From assembly GCF_030159895.1 (NCBI RefSeq), contig NZ_BSNI01000002.1, positions 1,266,306 to 1,330,305 on the forward strand: DNA of 64,000 nucleotides, written 5' to 3'. Shown here in pieces: positions 51,481 through 61,727 of this stretch. Origin of the DNA: Maritalea porphyrae (GTDB lineage: Bacteria; Pseudomonadota; Alphaproteobacteria; Rhizobiales; Devosiaceae). Both the position numbers and the translations under genes were made by a program. The notes beneath the pieces were generated by a model. It did no database searches and had not been told where the DNA came from. It saw only the letters and a list, made by a program, of their open reading frames with translations. Numbering within the stretch: position 1 is the first letter of the stretch; each line of letters opens with the position of its first letter.

Positions 51481-54027
51481 TTAAGTCTCGCGCAACAATG
51501 GTCCTGGCCGCGCAGATGCAGCACGCAAGATGGTCGTTGCGCCAAGCAGAGTTGTTGTAAAGACCGACAAAACAAGCACGATCCCCAATGTGTTGGGATC
51601 GAGCGTGAAATCTACATCAAGCATGACAAGACTGATGAGCCAACCCAAACCCACGCCAATCAACGTTGCAGGCAATGCAGCGATGGCTGCAAGGATCAAA
51701 TATTGCAGTAGGGCGGTGGAAACAACGGTCCACCTTGTTGCCCCGAGCACTCGGGTGATCAGGGTGTCTGCTTCGCGTTGCTGACGACCAGTTGCAAGGC
51801 TACCAATCAGCACCAACAAGCCGTTGCCAACCGCAAGTCCACCCACCAGTGATGCGGCGACAGAAAGCTGGCTGAGAGCGCCGGTGATTTGTTTCAAAGT
51901 GTCGCCAATGGCAATAAACCGCACATCGCGCAAGGTTGACGCAAGTTCACGCTCCACTGCGCCTTCGCTACCACTTGCAGCGGTAACTGAAACAAACAAA
52001 GTTGCCGGGTAAAGCTCTATGTTACCAGGCGAAAATGTGGCTAGAAAATCGATGCCGCCTTGCCAAGAATAGTCGCGAAAGCTGGCGATTTTGAAGGTTT
52101 CAAGTTCCCCAAACAGCGCAAATGTCAGCGTGTCACCAATTTTTACATTTAGGCCAGAACGCAAGCTCTGGTGCAGTGAGACAAGGCCGGGTCCCTGATA
52201 GTCACTTGGCCACCATTCGCCCTCCACGATTTTGGATGAGCCGGGTAGTTTAGCCCTGTAGGTGAGGGGGACTTCGCCAGACAGCAAGAAGGTTGCTTCG
52301 GGCCCACGGGTGCGAACACTTTCCACAGGTTCGCCGTTGATTTGAACCAACGCACCGCGCAACATCGGAGTAGACACCAATTGGGTGATCTTACTCGACT
52401 GTTGTTCCATCTCTTCAAGCATTTCGACTTCGTCAGGGAACAAATCAGCCGCCACAAGTGTGGGCACGTCAAATGCTGAAGCGCCCAAAAATTCTTGCCT
52501 TAAATTGCCCTGCAACACCATAACAACGACAAGCATCGCGATGGCCATCCCAACTGCAACAACCACCACAGAAGCGTTTGACCCCGCGCCAGAAATTGCG
52601 TTGAGCGCGCGTCGCAAAATCTTCGCACTTGGTTGCGGTAATCTTGTGAGGCCCGAGCGGATGAAACGCACAAACAACTGCAAAATGATCGCCGACAATG
52701 CGCTCGCCGTGCCAAACGCCGCAACCAATGCCATATCGCCGGTCATGGCATATGCAAGTCCGACAAACGCAATAATGGACAAAATCACCGGCAGTATCTG
52801 CAGTGGCTTTAGTAGGGCCTGCCAGTTCAGTGGCAATGCAGACAGTCCTTTTGATCTAAAGAGCAAAACGGGGCGGATTGACTGCGCTTGCTGTAAAGGA
52901 ATGTAGGAGAACGCAAACGCCGTCAAGAATCCGCCACCCGCTGCAACAAGTGCCGGTTGCAATTGTGTGCTTGGGCGCAAATTCACGCCGATTGCTTCGC
53001 CGATAACTGGCAACAACGCGATGGCAGTGCCCAGTCCAATCGTTAGCCCGATTGCGACGCCAATGGTGGCAAGCATAGCCACCTGTGACAAGAAATGGAT
53101 GAATATGCGTGACCTATTTGCCCCCATGCTGCGCATTACTGCAATCACATTCGCCCGCTCAGCGATATAGGCCTGCATGCCGGTCCAAACGCTGACCCCG
53201 CCAATAAGCAGAGAACCCAAACCAACAATCACCAAGAAACGCATAAATTGGTCATAGTACCGCACCATGGGACCCAGACCGTCGCGCGCCGAGCGCACTG
53301 TCCACCCGGTGGCACCAAAAATATTCTCTAGTTCAACTTTGGCGCTCTCGCGGTCACGGTTTTCGAGCAAGAGCTTGTAGCGGAACCAATTCCCTAAGCC
53401 AGGAAGCGGAGAGGAACGGTCGGAAACTTTTTGCAGGCCGTCCGTCGAAATGAGTGTCGTCAGCCCCAATCGGTAGCCGCGCACTGGCCCGTCCGGCAAC
53501 CGCAACAACAACCCGCGTGCTTGAAAGGTTGTGCCGCCAAGCGCAAACTCATCGCCCACCTTGATATTGAGTTGATCCAGCAGCAACGGATCGACAAGCG
53601 CGCCAAACACACCATCACGCTCGGCCAAAAACTCAAACACTGCTTCACTGTCTTTAAGTTGCGGACTTTGAACGGTGCCAAGCAATGGATATGTGTCGCC
53701 AATAGCAATCAGGTCAGCAAACGCATCGCGATCGTCAGTTTGAGCGCGCAAATTTGTGTCTAATATGGTGGAGATTTTGCCAAACTGAGCCAATTGCGCC
53801 AATTCGTCTTCGGTTGCCCACCGGTCCGCGCGCGACAATTCCAAATCGCCGCCCATCAGTTCTGCCGCATCCAAATCAATAGCGCGGGTGATGGTTGCAC
53901 CAACAAAGCTAACGCCAGCAATCAACGCGGTACCCACCGCCAAGCACACCACAAGCAGCAAAAACCGGCGTAAGTCGCCACGCATATCCAGCAGGCCAGT
54001 CCGAACTGCGGCGATCAAAGCATGCAT
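51481..54027 (-). CDS. FtsX-like ABC permease, YbbP type
   Basis: 848 residues. A first helix near 20-45 is followed by a large periplasmic domain, then FtsX helices (FLVIVGLGSLLIGGVSVWTGMQAYIAERANVIAVMRSMGANRSRIF) and a second, homologous half ending near LLVLIGSLATGRQQREADTLITRVLGATRWTVVSTALL. The ten-helix layout with two periplasmic domains is that of YbbP. Its start overlaps the ATPase stop by one base. With the ATPase it probably forms a lipid- or peptide-extruding pump or a mechanotransducing complex. Confidence 0.87.
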   Translation of the reverse strand: MHALIAAVRTGLLDMRGDLRRFLLLVVCLAVGTALIAGVSFVGATITRAIDLDAAELMGGDLELSRADRWATEDELAQLAQFGKISTILDTNLRAQTDDRDAFADLIAIGDTYPLLGTVQSPQLKDSEAVFEFLAERDGVFGALVDPLLLDQLNIKVGDEFALGGTTFQARGLLLRLPDGPVRGYRLGLTTLISTDGLQKVSDRSSPLPGLGNWFRYKLLLENRDRESAKVELENIFGATGWTVRSARDGLGPMVRYYDQFMRFLVIVGLGSLLIGGVSVWTGMQAYIAERANVIAVMRSMGANRSRIFIHFLSQVAMLATIGVAIGLTIGLGTAIALLPVIGEAIGVNLRPSTQLQPALVAAGGGFLTAFAFSYIPLQQAQSIRPVLLFRSKGLSALPLNWQALLKPLQILPVILSIIAFVGLAYAMTGDMALVAAFGTASALSAIILQLFVRFIRSGLTRLPQPSAKILRRALNAISGAGSNASVVVVAVGMAIAMLVVVMVLQGNLRQEFLGASAFDVPTLVAADLFPDEVEMLEEMEQQSSKITQLVSTPMLRGALVQINGEPVESVRTRGPEATFLLSGEVPLTYRAKLPGSSKIVEGEWWPSDYQGPGLVSLHQSLRSGLNVKIGDTLTFALFGELETFKIASFRDYSWQGGIDFLATFSPGNIELYPATLFVSVTAASGSEGAVERELASTLRDVRFIAIGDTLKQITGALSQLSVAASLVGGLAVGNGLLVLIGSLATGRQQREADTLITRVLGATRWTVVSTALLQYLILAAIAALPATLIGVGLGWLISLVMLDVDFTLDPNTLGIVLVLSVFTTTLLGATTILRAASARPGPLLRET

Positions 54028-54743
54028 CAGCGCTTATCCAACTTTTCAGCCAACTCGCCTTGCGTCATTGTGACCACCCGGTCTGCGCGCGCCGCCAATT
54101 TCGGATCATGCGTCACCAGCACAACAGAGGTGCCCCGTTCGCGGGCAAGGTTGAACAATAGCTCAATAACCATCTCTCCGGTTTTTTGATCCAAGTTCCC
54201 TGTCGGCTCATCCGCCAGCAGCAATGGTGGGTTGGCAATCATAGCACGCGCAAGGCCGACCCGTTGTTGCTCGCCGCCAGAAAGCGCGGATGGTCGATGA
54301 TCGAGCCGCGCACCAAGCCCAACGGTTTCGAGCGCCTCTGACGCCTTTTGCCGCACTTCAGCCATCGAGAGTTCGGGCGCGGCGATTTCAAGCGCCAACC
54401 CGACATTGTCTACCGTGTTGAGCGACGGGATAAGATGAAAGCTTTGAAACACGATGCCAAGCGTTTTGCGCCGGAACTGGGCCAAGTCGTCTTCGCTTTT
54501 GCCTGATAATTCTTCGCCATTCACGATGACGCTGCCCGTTGTGGCTTGCTCAAGCCCTGCCAGTAACATCAATAGTGATGTTTTTCCGCTACCCGATGGG
54601 CCAACAATGGCAACCACTTCAGCGGGTTCAACACGTAGTGATACATCGCGCAGAATATGCAGCGTACCGGAGGCAACTTCTAAACTATAATTGACGTTGG
54701 AAGCATTGATTATTGGTTGGGTAGAGCTATTCACTTGTTCCAT
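54027..54743 (-). CDS. ABC transporter ATPase, YbbA/LolD type
   Basis: 238 residues. Walker [10 protein letters not shown], signature [14 protein letters not shown], Walker [14 protein letters not shown] and switch His in [17 protein letters not shown], all characteristic of the LolD/MacB group. It is coupled to the YbbP-like permease. In many proteobacteria ybbAP lies divergent from the esterase gene tesA; here the divergent gene is a different small exported protein. Confidence 0.9.
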   Translation of the reverse strand: MEQVNSSTQPIINASNVNYSLEVASGTLHILRDVSLRVEPAEVVAIVGPSGSGKTSLLMLLAGLEQATTGSVIVNGEELSGKSEDDLAQFRRKTLGIVFQSFHLIPSLNTVDNVGLALEIAAPELSMAEVRQKASEALETVGLGARLDHRPSALSGGEQQRVGLARAMIANPPLLLADEPTGNLDQKTGEMVIELLFNLARERGTSVVLVTHDPKLAARADRVVTMTQGELAEKLDKR

Positions 54744-55008
54744 TTCCGTGCAATGCGCATCGTATAATCGTCATTGTCAAACCCAGAAATATCGGGCGGC
54801 TGATCTTAGTATTGCGACGAACAATAGTTCCGAAATAATGCGACATTCTTAACCATTGTCCATCTTTCATCGCCACTTTTTGCGTTTTTTAACATCGAAC
54901 TTGTAGAATTTGTGTGTTTTTAGGCAAATTGCGGCCCGTTCCACTATCAAACGGCCACAAATTTATGCACAAATGTCAACAAAGGAACCAATAGGCAAAC
55001 GACTCGTG

Positions 55009-55527
55009 ATGAATATCTCAAAGACTTTTCTTGCTATCGTAATGGTTGGTTTTTCACTTCTTGCTGCAAGCCCGGCACAATCGGGAACGCGGGAGCAAGC
55101 ATTGCTCAATTCCTATGTGGGAAATTGGCGTGGTGAAAGCGTGCTGGTGGGTAGCGACAAACCCGACCCATTCCGGTGTCGATTGTCAGTAACCAAAGGT
55201 CGAGATGCCAAAATCAATTATTCGGGTCGCTGCAGCTTGATCACCACCAATTTGGCGGTCAATGGCACCATTGCCTATATTGAAGAGAGCCGACGCTATG
55301 AAGGCGCAATGAGCACCAATGCGGGCTTCACAGGACTAGCCATCGGCCAACAGCGCGGCAACACCATTCGGTTCGACCTCAAAGAGTCAAAAAAGGATCG
55401 TGGTGGCAGCGATGTGCGCATCGGTGCTGAAATCCTGCTGGTGGGCGATTCAATTACGGTGCTTTTTGAAGTTGAATTCAACGACTCTGGTCACGTGATG
55501 ACCGCGGACGTGCCTTTCTCACGATAG
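55009..55527 (+). CDS. Exported protein of unknown function
   Basis: 172 residues with a signal peptide (MNISKTFLAIVMVGFSLLAASPAQS). The mature part contains YVGNWRGESVLVG, two Cys (FRCRLSV, GRCSLI) that may pair, and TIAYIEESRRYEGAMS, suggesting a small lipocalin-like beta barrel; this is only an impression. The ATG at 55009 was chosen because the signal peptide begins there. An in-frame ATG at 54973 would add 12 residues. It is divergent from the ybbA-like gene. Confidence 0.6.
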   Translation: MNISKTFLAIVMVGFSLLAASPAQSGTREQALLNSYVGNWRGESVLVGSDKPDPFRCRLSVTKGRDAKINYSGRCSLITTNLAVNGTIAYIEESRRYEGAMSTNAGFTGLAIGQQRGNTIRFDLKESKKDRGGSDVRIGAEILLVGDSITVLFEVEFNDSGHVMTADVPFSR

Positions 55528-55704
55528 CGATTACGCAGCGCAGGTGCAGCAATTCGTGTAGGACGGTTTTAGTCCGTCACGCTGAATTGCGGTGCGCAAC
55601 GTGAGCGAAAATCAAAGCGCCAACGGCAATGCCGCCATGCCTAAACGAACACCGCGTTAAACCGGCGGAACGAAAATCCGACGGCAGAATTGAAATTTAT
55701 GCAG

Positions 55705-55951
55705 CATGCGAGGTCTTTATTGTCTCGTTATGCGCTTGAAAATTGTAATGAGACCATAATGACCTCGCATGTTGATGAAGTGCGCCTTTACCCCAATTGC
55801 CCTAGGGAGCTAAACCCTTTTATCCCTTTACCTGCATCGCGATTTGCTGTTTTGAGCGTTAAATCTAAACGCTCCAAATCGCACCCCTTAATGGGGCAAT
55901 GGGAACAGACCCACTAATGTCTTCTGGCTGCCCTCGGCGTCAGACTGGACA
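55705..55951 (+). ncRNA. Candidate structured RNA, copy 2
   Basis: Stem CATGCGAGGTC (55705-55715) with GACCTCGCATG (55761-55771), inner helix GTCTCGTTA (55722) with TAATGAGAC (55746). Next come the block CCTTTACCTGCATCGCG (55825-55841), a hairpin ATTTG...GAGCGTT aaatcta AACGCTC..CAAAT, a short CCCC/GGGG hairpin, the block AATGGGAACAGACCCACT (55898-55915) and a block at 55926-55951 starting GGCTGCC and ending TCAGACTGGACA. The blocks are 73 and 28 bases apart, exactly as in copy 1 at 14357-14599. The helices differ in sequence but keep pairing. Confidence 0.6.
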
Positions 55952-56159
55952 ATCGATGTTAAAGGCGCGTGAGCCGCAAACGTCTTGCGACCCATCACCA
56001 TCTCCCAACAGGCTAGCCTGATTGACCAACCCGACCACCTCCCGCCCGTCGGCGAGCTGCGTGGTTAAATGAAAGACACGTGCATGATGGCATGGGTTTG
56101 TGGGGGCGGGGATAAGTTTTTTTTGGGGCGCGCGTCCTACCACGTATCGCTCCGTCGTC

Positions 56160-56179
56160 ATCCCCGCGAAGGCGGGGAT
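56160..56179. repeat. Palindrome ATCCCCGCgaagGCGGGGAT
   Basis: A perfect 8-bp stem, part of a widespread alphaproteobacterial intergenic repeat. Related units lie at 15234-15253 (ATTCCCGC/GCGGGAAT) and near 57913-57932 (ATCCCCGC/GCAGGGAT). Confidence 0.65.
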
Positions 56180-56317
56180 CCAGGTCTGACTGTCTTGGAA
56201 TTGCAGGGCGTGTGCATGAGGATAATCCTGCCCGGATCCCGAACACGCTTATGCGCGTTCCCGCCACGCAGGCTGCCGGGATGACCGAAGGGACGGCGAA
56301 ATATATGGGGTTAGTAT

Positions 56318-56878
56318 TTAAGTAGATTTATGAGTTTCGGTAGATACGAAAAAGACAATGCTTCCAAATAGTAGAGACACAATTCCAGCTACAGTAGCGA
56401 TACCGAGTGAAAAAATGCCGAGCCCGCCAACAAAAAGTGTTACGGCGACAACCCAATAAAACAGATTGAGCCTGTGGTGAGATCGTACTTCTCTTCCAAG
56501 GAATTCATTCGGACTGTTTTCCTTAATCGTTGCCGATAACGACAAAGTTGGCCTACTATTTTCGTACTTAGATTCTATTTTAATACCATGATATACTGCG
56601 CCAAGCAGAAGTCGATGATACCAATGGCGATCCATGAACCAGAAACACAACCAAATTATGCAGCCAGCAATCATGATAATGGAAGCATAGGGGATGTCTT
56701 GACCTAAGATTTTTGTCGTTTCGTCTGCGCGGGCAGAGTAGCCAGCAATAGTCAGAATTGCGCCAAGGGACAATATGGCGAAGTTCCGTATCTTTAGCTC
56801 CAACTCATTGAAGTGCATTTGGACTGAAACAACAGTTTTCCAAATTTCTAGATCAATTTCATCAATATCCTGGCTCAT
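56318..56878 (-). CDS. Four-helix membrane protein of unknown function, possibly RipA-like
   Basis: 186 residues. A charged amphipathic N-terminus (EIDLEIWKTVVSVQMHFNELELKIRNFAI) leads into two membrane helices (about 30-50 and 64-82), a cytoplasmic part with FWFMDRHWYHRLLLGAVYHGIKIESKY, then two more helices (about 138-158 and 160-180). The MHFN...KIRNFA and MDRHWYHRLL signatures recall bacterial membrane proteins annotated as RipA-family; I am not certain. It overlaps the HAD gene by four bases. Base composition is visibly AT-richer than in most neighbours, and repeats flank the pair, which suggests acquisition by transfer. Confidence 0.55.
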   Translation of the reverse strand: MSQDIDEIDLEIWKTVVSVQMHFNELELKIRNFAILSLGAILTIAGYSARADETTKILGQDIPYASIIMIAGCIIWLCFWFMDRHWYHRLLLGAVYHGIKIESKYENSRPTLSLSATIKENSPNEFLGREVRSHHRLNLFYWVVAVTLFVGGLGIFSLGIATVAGIVSLLFGSIVFFVSTETHKST

Positions 56879-57765
56879 TGTGTATCCTTATTGTTCTCAA
56901 AATCGAATAGATCGAGTAGTTCAGTGAAAGAACTGCCTAGAGTGTAGGATGGCGTAACTTCACGATTCCCAATCCTCTTTTCGCGTTGTACATCCGCATC
57001 CGACCAGTGAGTTACATTGACTAAAAGGTTGTATTCGTCTCTGTGATGGGAAGCGCCGTAAGCCGCAAACACATCTGATACGCCGGCATCCTGAGCCATG
57101 GCGATGTCTTTCACCCTGCTATCTCCAACGTAAACTACGTCTTTCGGGTCTGCCCCTATTGAACTGATTATGTCCAAAAGTAGATTTGGATTGGGCTTGA
57201 GCTCGCCGTCGGGTGTTTCGATGTGCTTTGTGTGCTTAAGTCCATATGCATCCGATGGTTTTGACCTTACTGATTGGAGTGTTTCTCCTTCAGGTAATTC
57301 GTGGTCTGGCGGCGAAAAGAGAATGTCCACAACGCCGTCAAGTTCTAGTTTTTTAAAGCGGTATGCAGTATAGAAAGCCTTGCTTTCAGTGTAAGCAATA
57401 ATCGTGGTCCCTTTAGCTTTGAGGCTTTGCAGAGTGTCCAAGACCCCCTCGTAGAGCTTCAGTTTTTCGCGGCGAGCGGATCTAAACGCATCGATAGCGG
57501 GTTGGAAAATCTCAAGGAGATTTTCGTCAGGGAACTTGCTTTTTAGTACCGGCAATGAACCTATTAGGAACGCGTATTCTGATGTTCCATGTTTTTGATG
57601 AATCTTTCTGATCTCTGGATATAATTCTTCTTCGCTAACACCTGAAATTATAACAATTTGATCAAGCATCGCTTTGAATGAAGAATGCCAAACCTCGAAC
57701 CAATCAAATAAGGTGTTGTCGACATCGGTTACTAAAACTGAGAACTTCGGTTTACTGTTTGCCAT
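56875..57765 (-). CDS. HAD-superfamily hydrolase
   Basis: 296 residues. HAD motif I is VTDVDNTLFDW (nucleophile Asp and acid/base Asp), motif II Thr/Ser lies in IIAYTES, the motif III Lys in GELKPNPNLLLD, and motif IV is VYVGDSRVKDIAMA. A helical cap lies between motifs I and II (about 25-100), as in subfamily IA phosphatases. The C-terminal 60 residues are extra. It is translationally coupled to the membrane protein downstream, so the two probably act together; the substrate is unknown. AT-rich like its partner. Confidence 0.8.
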   Translation of the reverse strand: MANSKPKFSVLVTDVDNTLFDWFEVWHSSFKAMLDQIVIISGVSEEELYPEIRKIHQKHGTSEYAFLIGSLPVLKSKFPDENLLEIFQPAIDAFRSARREKLKLYEGVLDTLQSLKAKGTTIIAYTESKAFYTAYRFKKLELDGVVDILFSPPDHELPEGETLQSVRSKPSDAYGLKHTKHIETPDGELKPNPNLLLDIISSIGADPKDVVYVGDSRVKDIAMAQDAGVSDVFAAYGASHHRDEYNLLVNVTHWSDADVQREKRIGNREVTPSYTLGSSFTELLDLFDFENNKDTQ

Positions 57766-58050
57766 TTGTTACTTCTGATTTCTTAGAATCAAACTAACAT
57801 ATTGCAACTCTGTTTCGACTACTAGCCGTGCCATTCTTGGAAAATTGTTATGCTTGAAAACTGTTTAGAGGGTTCGGGTAGGTAACGAACAACGGCACTA
57901 CCCTCTGACGTCATCCCCGCGCAAGCAGGGATCCCGGCGAGAACGTCCAAGAACCGCAGTGTGAGGGTTTGTTGATCCTCCTGCCTGGAATTTCGAACGC
58001 CACTTAGCTGTTCGGGACGGTGCAAGGGAAATTTACGCCGCAACGTGACC

Positions 58051-58071
58051 GCCCCGCACTTGATGCGGGGC
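58051..58071. repeat. Palindrome CCCGCAcTTGATGCGGG, copy 2
   Basis: GCCCCGCA, CTTGA, TGCGGGGC. It differs from the copy at 33276-33296 by a compensated pair (T-A to C-G), so pairing is preserved. Confidence 0.6.
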
Positions 58072-58156
58072 CTTTAGCCGCGAAAGAGATTTGGCACCTA
58101 AACAAGGCTTGGGCGGCGCAGCCCGAAACCTTTAGATTTGTTGCCCCTGCGCGGGC

Positions 58157-58196
58157 GCGGCCAAAAAGTTGGCCGAGGTCCTCGCGTTGCTCGTCC
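58157..58196 (-). repeat. Dispersed intergenic repeat, copy 2
   Basis: On the minus strand this reads GGACGAGC ... CGGCCAACTTTTTGGCCGC and matches 14678-14717 at 36 of 40 positions. It lies just beyond the groEL terminator. Confidence 0.7.
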
Positions 58197-58206
58197 ATCC
58201 CCAAAC

Positions 58207-58236
58207 AAAAAAAGGGCGACCCGAGAGCCGCCCTTA
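58207..58236 (-). terminator. groESL terminator
   Basis: On the minus strand: AAGGGCG, GCTCTCGGGT, CGCCCTT, followed by TTTTT. A 7-bp stem with a run of T, about 30 bases past the groEL stop. Confidence 0.85.
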
Positions 58237-58263
58237 ATCTCATAAAGCGTAGGAGTGTCGAGC

Positions 58264-59910
<1,647 letters not shown>

Positions 59911-59963
59911 TTATGTTTGCTCCTTAGAAACTTTAGAAAATGGGAAAGATCAATGCGAAGGGA

Positions 59964-60254
59964 TTAGCCTTCGATGACGCCCATGATGTCGCTTTCTTTC
60001 ATGATCAACAGGTCTTCGCCGTCAATCTTGACTTCTGTGCCTGACCATTTGCCGAATAGCACGCGATCGTTGGCTTTCACGTCTGGCGTGATGTGCTTGC
60101 CATCTTCGTCGCGGGCGCCTGGGCCAACAGAAACGATAACGCCTTCAGAAGGCTTTTCTTTTGCAGTGTCAGGGATGATGATGCCGCCAGAAGTTTTTTC
60201 TTCTGAATCGACACGACGTACGACTACGCGGTCGTGAAGTGGACGGAAGCTCAT
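59964..60254 (-). CDS. groES: Co-chaperonin GroES
   Basis: 96 residues: [33 protein letters not shown], with the mobile loop [13 protein letters not shown], and the C-terminal [14 protein letters not shown]. It caps GroEL. The ATG at 60254 was chosen with GAAGGAGCG upstream. It is controlled by a CIRCE element and hence by HrcA. Confidence 0.97.
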   Translation of the reverse strand: MSFRPLHDRVVVRRVDSEEKTSGGIIIPDTAKEKPSEGVIVSVGPGARDEDGKHITPDVKANDRVLFGKWSGTEVKIDGEDLLIMKESDIMGVIEG

Positions 60255-60299
60255 GCTCGCTCCTTCAATTTCATAATTGAGTGTCAAAAACAAAGGCCG

Positions 60300-60326
60300 T
60301 TAGCACTCTCAGCTTGTGAGTGCTAA
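60300..60326. promoter_or_regulatory. CIRCE operator of groESL
   Basis: A perfect TTAGCACTC - nine bases - GAGTGCTAA, the binding site of the repressor HrcA. It lies between the promoter and groES. Confidence 0.97.
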
Positions 60327-60340
60327 CAACCAACGCGAGA

Positions 60341-60369
60341 GAGATAGTAACCCCACCCAAAAGAGTCAA
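60341..60369 (-). promoter_or_regulatory. groESL promoter
   Basis: On the minus strand TTGACT (60369-60364), 17 bases, TATCTC (60346-60341). Transcription would start near 60335, just upstream of CIRCE. Confidence 0.7.
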
Positions 60370-60587
60370 GGATAAGTCGACGAACTTTTTTGCAAAAAAA
60401 TGCAAATTTGCAAGGAAATGCAGGGGTCACGCCGAAAATTTTATTTTTCGTGGCGAGGATAAATCACCATTTTAATGGCGCAACAATTGCCTTTTTGTGC
60501 GCATAAGCGTAAGCCTTTGCCCGTCTCAATGAAGACGAAAATGATTTCGCCAAGCTAAGTATCAAGATAAGCAATACGAGTTATTAA

Positions 60588-61727
60588 ATGGATCGCACCA
60601 GCGACACAACAATGGACGCACAATCTTCGTCCACCGACCCCCAGCTTTCTTTGGTTGTTCCGACCTTTAACGAGGCAGGCAATGTCGCCCTTTTGGTGGA
60701 AAAGCTTGAGGCCGTGCTTGGCCATATCAAATGGGAAGTCACCTTTGTGGATGACAATAGCCCGGATGGCACAGCCGATGTGGTCAAGCAGTTGGGTAAG
60801 ACGAAGCCGCACGTGCATTGCATCAAACGTATTGGTCGCCGCGGTCTTTCCTCGGCTTGTATTGAAGGCATGGCATCGTCCAACGCACCAATTGTTGCGG
60901 TAATGGACGCTGATTTGCAGCACGATGAAACTGTGCTGCCGCAAATGTTTGAAATGGTTGATGGTGGCAAAGATTTGGTGCTGGCGTCGCGCTTTTTCGG
61001 TGGTCAAACTGCAGAAGAGGGGCTGACCAAGTTTCGCGAAGCCGGATCAAACGTTGCCAATTGGATCGCCAATTTGGTTACGGGCACAAAAATTACTGAC
61101 CCGATGACGGGCTTTTTCATGCTCAAACGCGAACGCTTTGAGCAAGTAGCACCGAACCTATCAAGCGAAGGCTTCAAAATCCTGCTCGATATTATTGCCA
61201 CCGCCCGCAATATGGGCGCGCCCCTCGATATTGGCGAAGTCGGCTTTAAATTCCGTGCCCGCCATGATGGCGAAAGCAAAATGAGCCCGCTGGTTGCCGC
61301 ACAATTCTTTGGCCTTGCTTTGTCGAAAATGACGGGCGGCCTTTTGCCGATTAGTTTTGTGATGTTTGCAGCCGTTGGCGCGCTGGGCGTGCTGGTGCAT
61401 TTGGGTGCACTGACCATTGCCAATGCTTGGTTTGGGTTTAACTTCACCAACTCGCAATTGTTTGCAACGCTTGTGGCGATGACGTCAAATTTCCATTTGA
61501 ACAACATTCTCACCTATGCGGATCGCCAATTGCGCGGCGCAAAATATTGGCGCGGTTTACTGAGCTTTTATGCGGTGTGCGCCATCCCAGCGATTGCCAA
61601 CGTGTCGGTGGCCGCCTTTATCTACGATAAGAATTCGCTGTTCTATCTTGCAGCGATTGCCGGCATTTTGATTTCCATCGTGTTCAATTACGGCATGACC
61701 CGCATCTTTACGTGGCGCGTGAAATAA
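60588..61727 (+). CDS. Polyprenol-phosphate sugar transferase with GtrA domain
   Basis: 379 residues. A GT2 domain of the dolichol-phosphate mannosyltransferase type (LSLVVPTFNEAGNVALLVEKLE, FVDDNSPDGTADV, VAVMDADLQHDETVLPQM, about 20-245) is fused to a GtrA-type four-helix membrane domain (about 255-379). It loads a sugar onto polyprenyl phosphate at the inner membrane. The next gene, beginning directly after the stop, encodes a polyprenyl-linked sugar transferase, so the two make a donor-transferase pair for envelope glycosylation. Confidence 0.88.
   Translation: MDRTSDTTMDAQSSSTDPQLSLVVPTFNEAGNVALLVEKLEAVLGHIKWEVTFVDDNSPDGTADVVKQLGKTKPHVHCIKRIGRRGLSSACIEGMASSNAPIVAVMDADLQHDETVLPQMFEMVDGGKDLVLASRFFGGQTAEEGLTKFREAGSNVANWIANLVTGTKITDPMTGFFMLKRERFEQVAPNLSSEGFKILLDIIATARNMGAPLDIGEVGFKFRARHDGESKMSPLVAAQFFGLALSKMTGGLLPISFVMFAAVGALGVLVHLGALTIANAWFGFNFTNSQLFATLVAMTSNFHLNNILTYADRQLRGAKYWRGLLSFYAVCAIPAIANVSVAAFIYDKNSLFYLAAIAGILISIVFNYGMTRIFTWRVK

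Larger units (their letters stand above)
55528..56317. other. Gene-free region with structured RNA copy 2 and repeats
   Basis: 790 bases. Besides the RNA candidate (55705-55951) it holds an inverted pair GCAATTC/GAATTGC around GACGG...CCGTC (about 55551-55590), a tract GGGGCGGGGATAAGTTTT that also occurs near 14920, and the palindrome ATCCCCGCgaagGCGGGGAT (56160-56179). I see no protein gene. Confidence 0.65.
57766..58206. other. Gene-free region with repeats downstream of groEL
   Basis: About 440 bases. Contents: a variant of the CCCCGC hairpin (57913-57932), the palindrome GCCCCGCActtgaTGCGGGGC (58051-58071) and the dispersed hairpin repeat (58157-58196, minus orientation). Open frames through it are composed of repeat sequence and are not believed. 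Confidence 0.6.
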
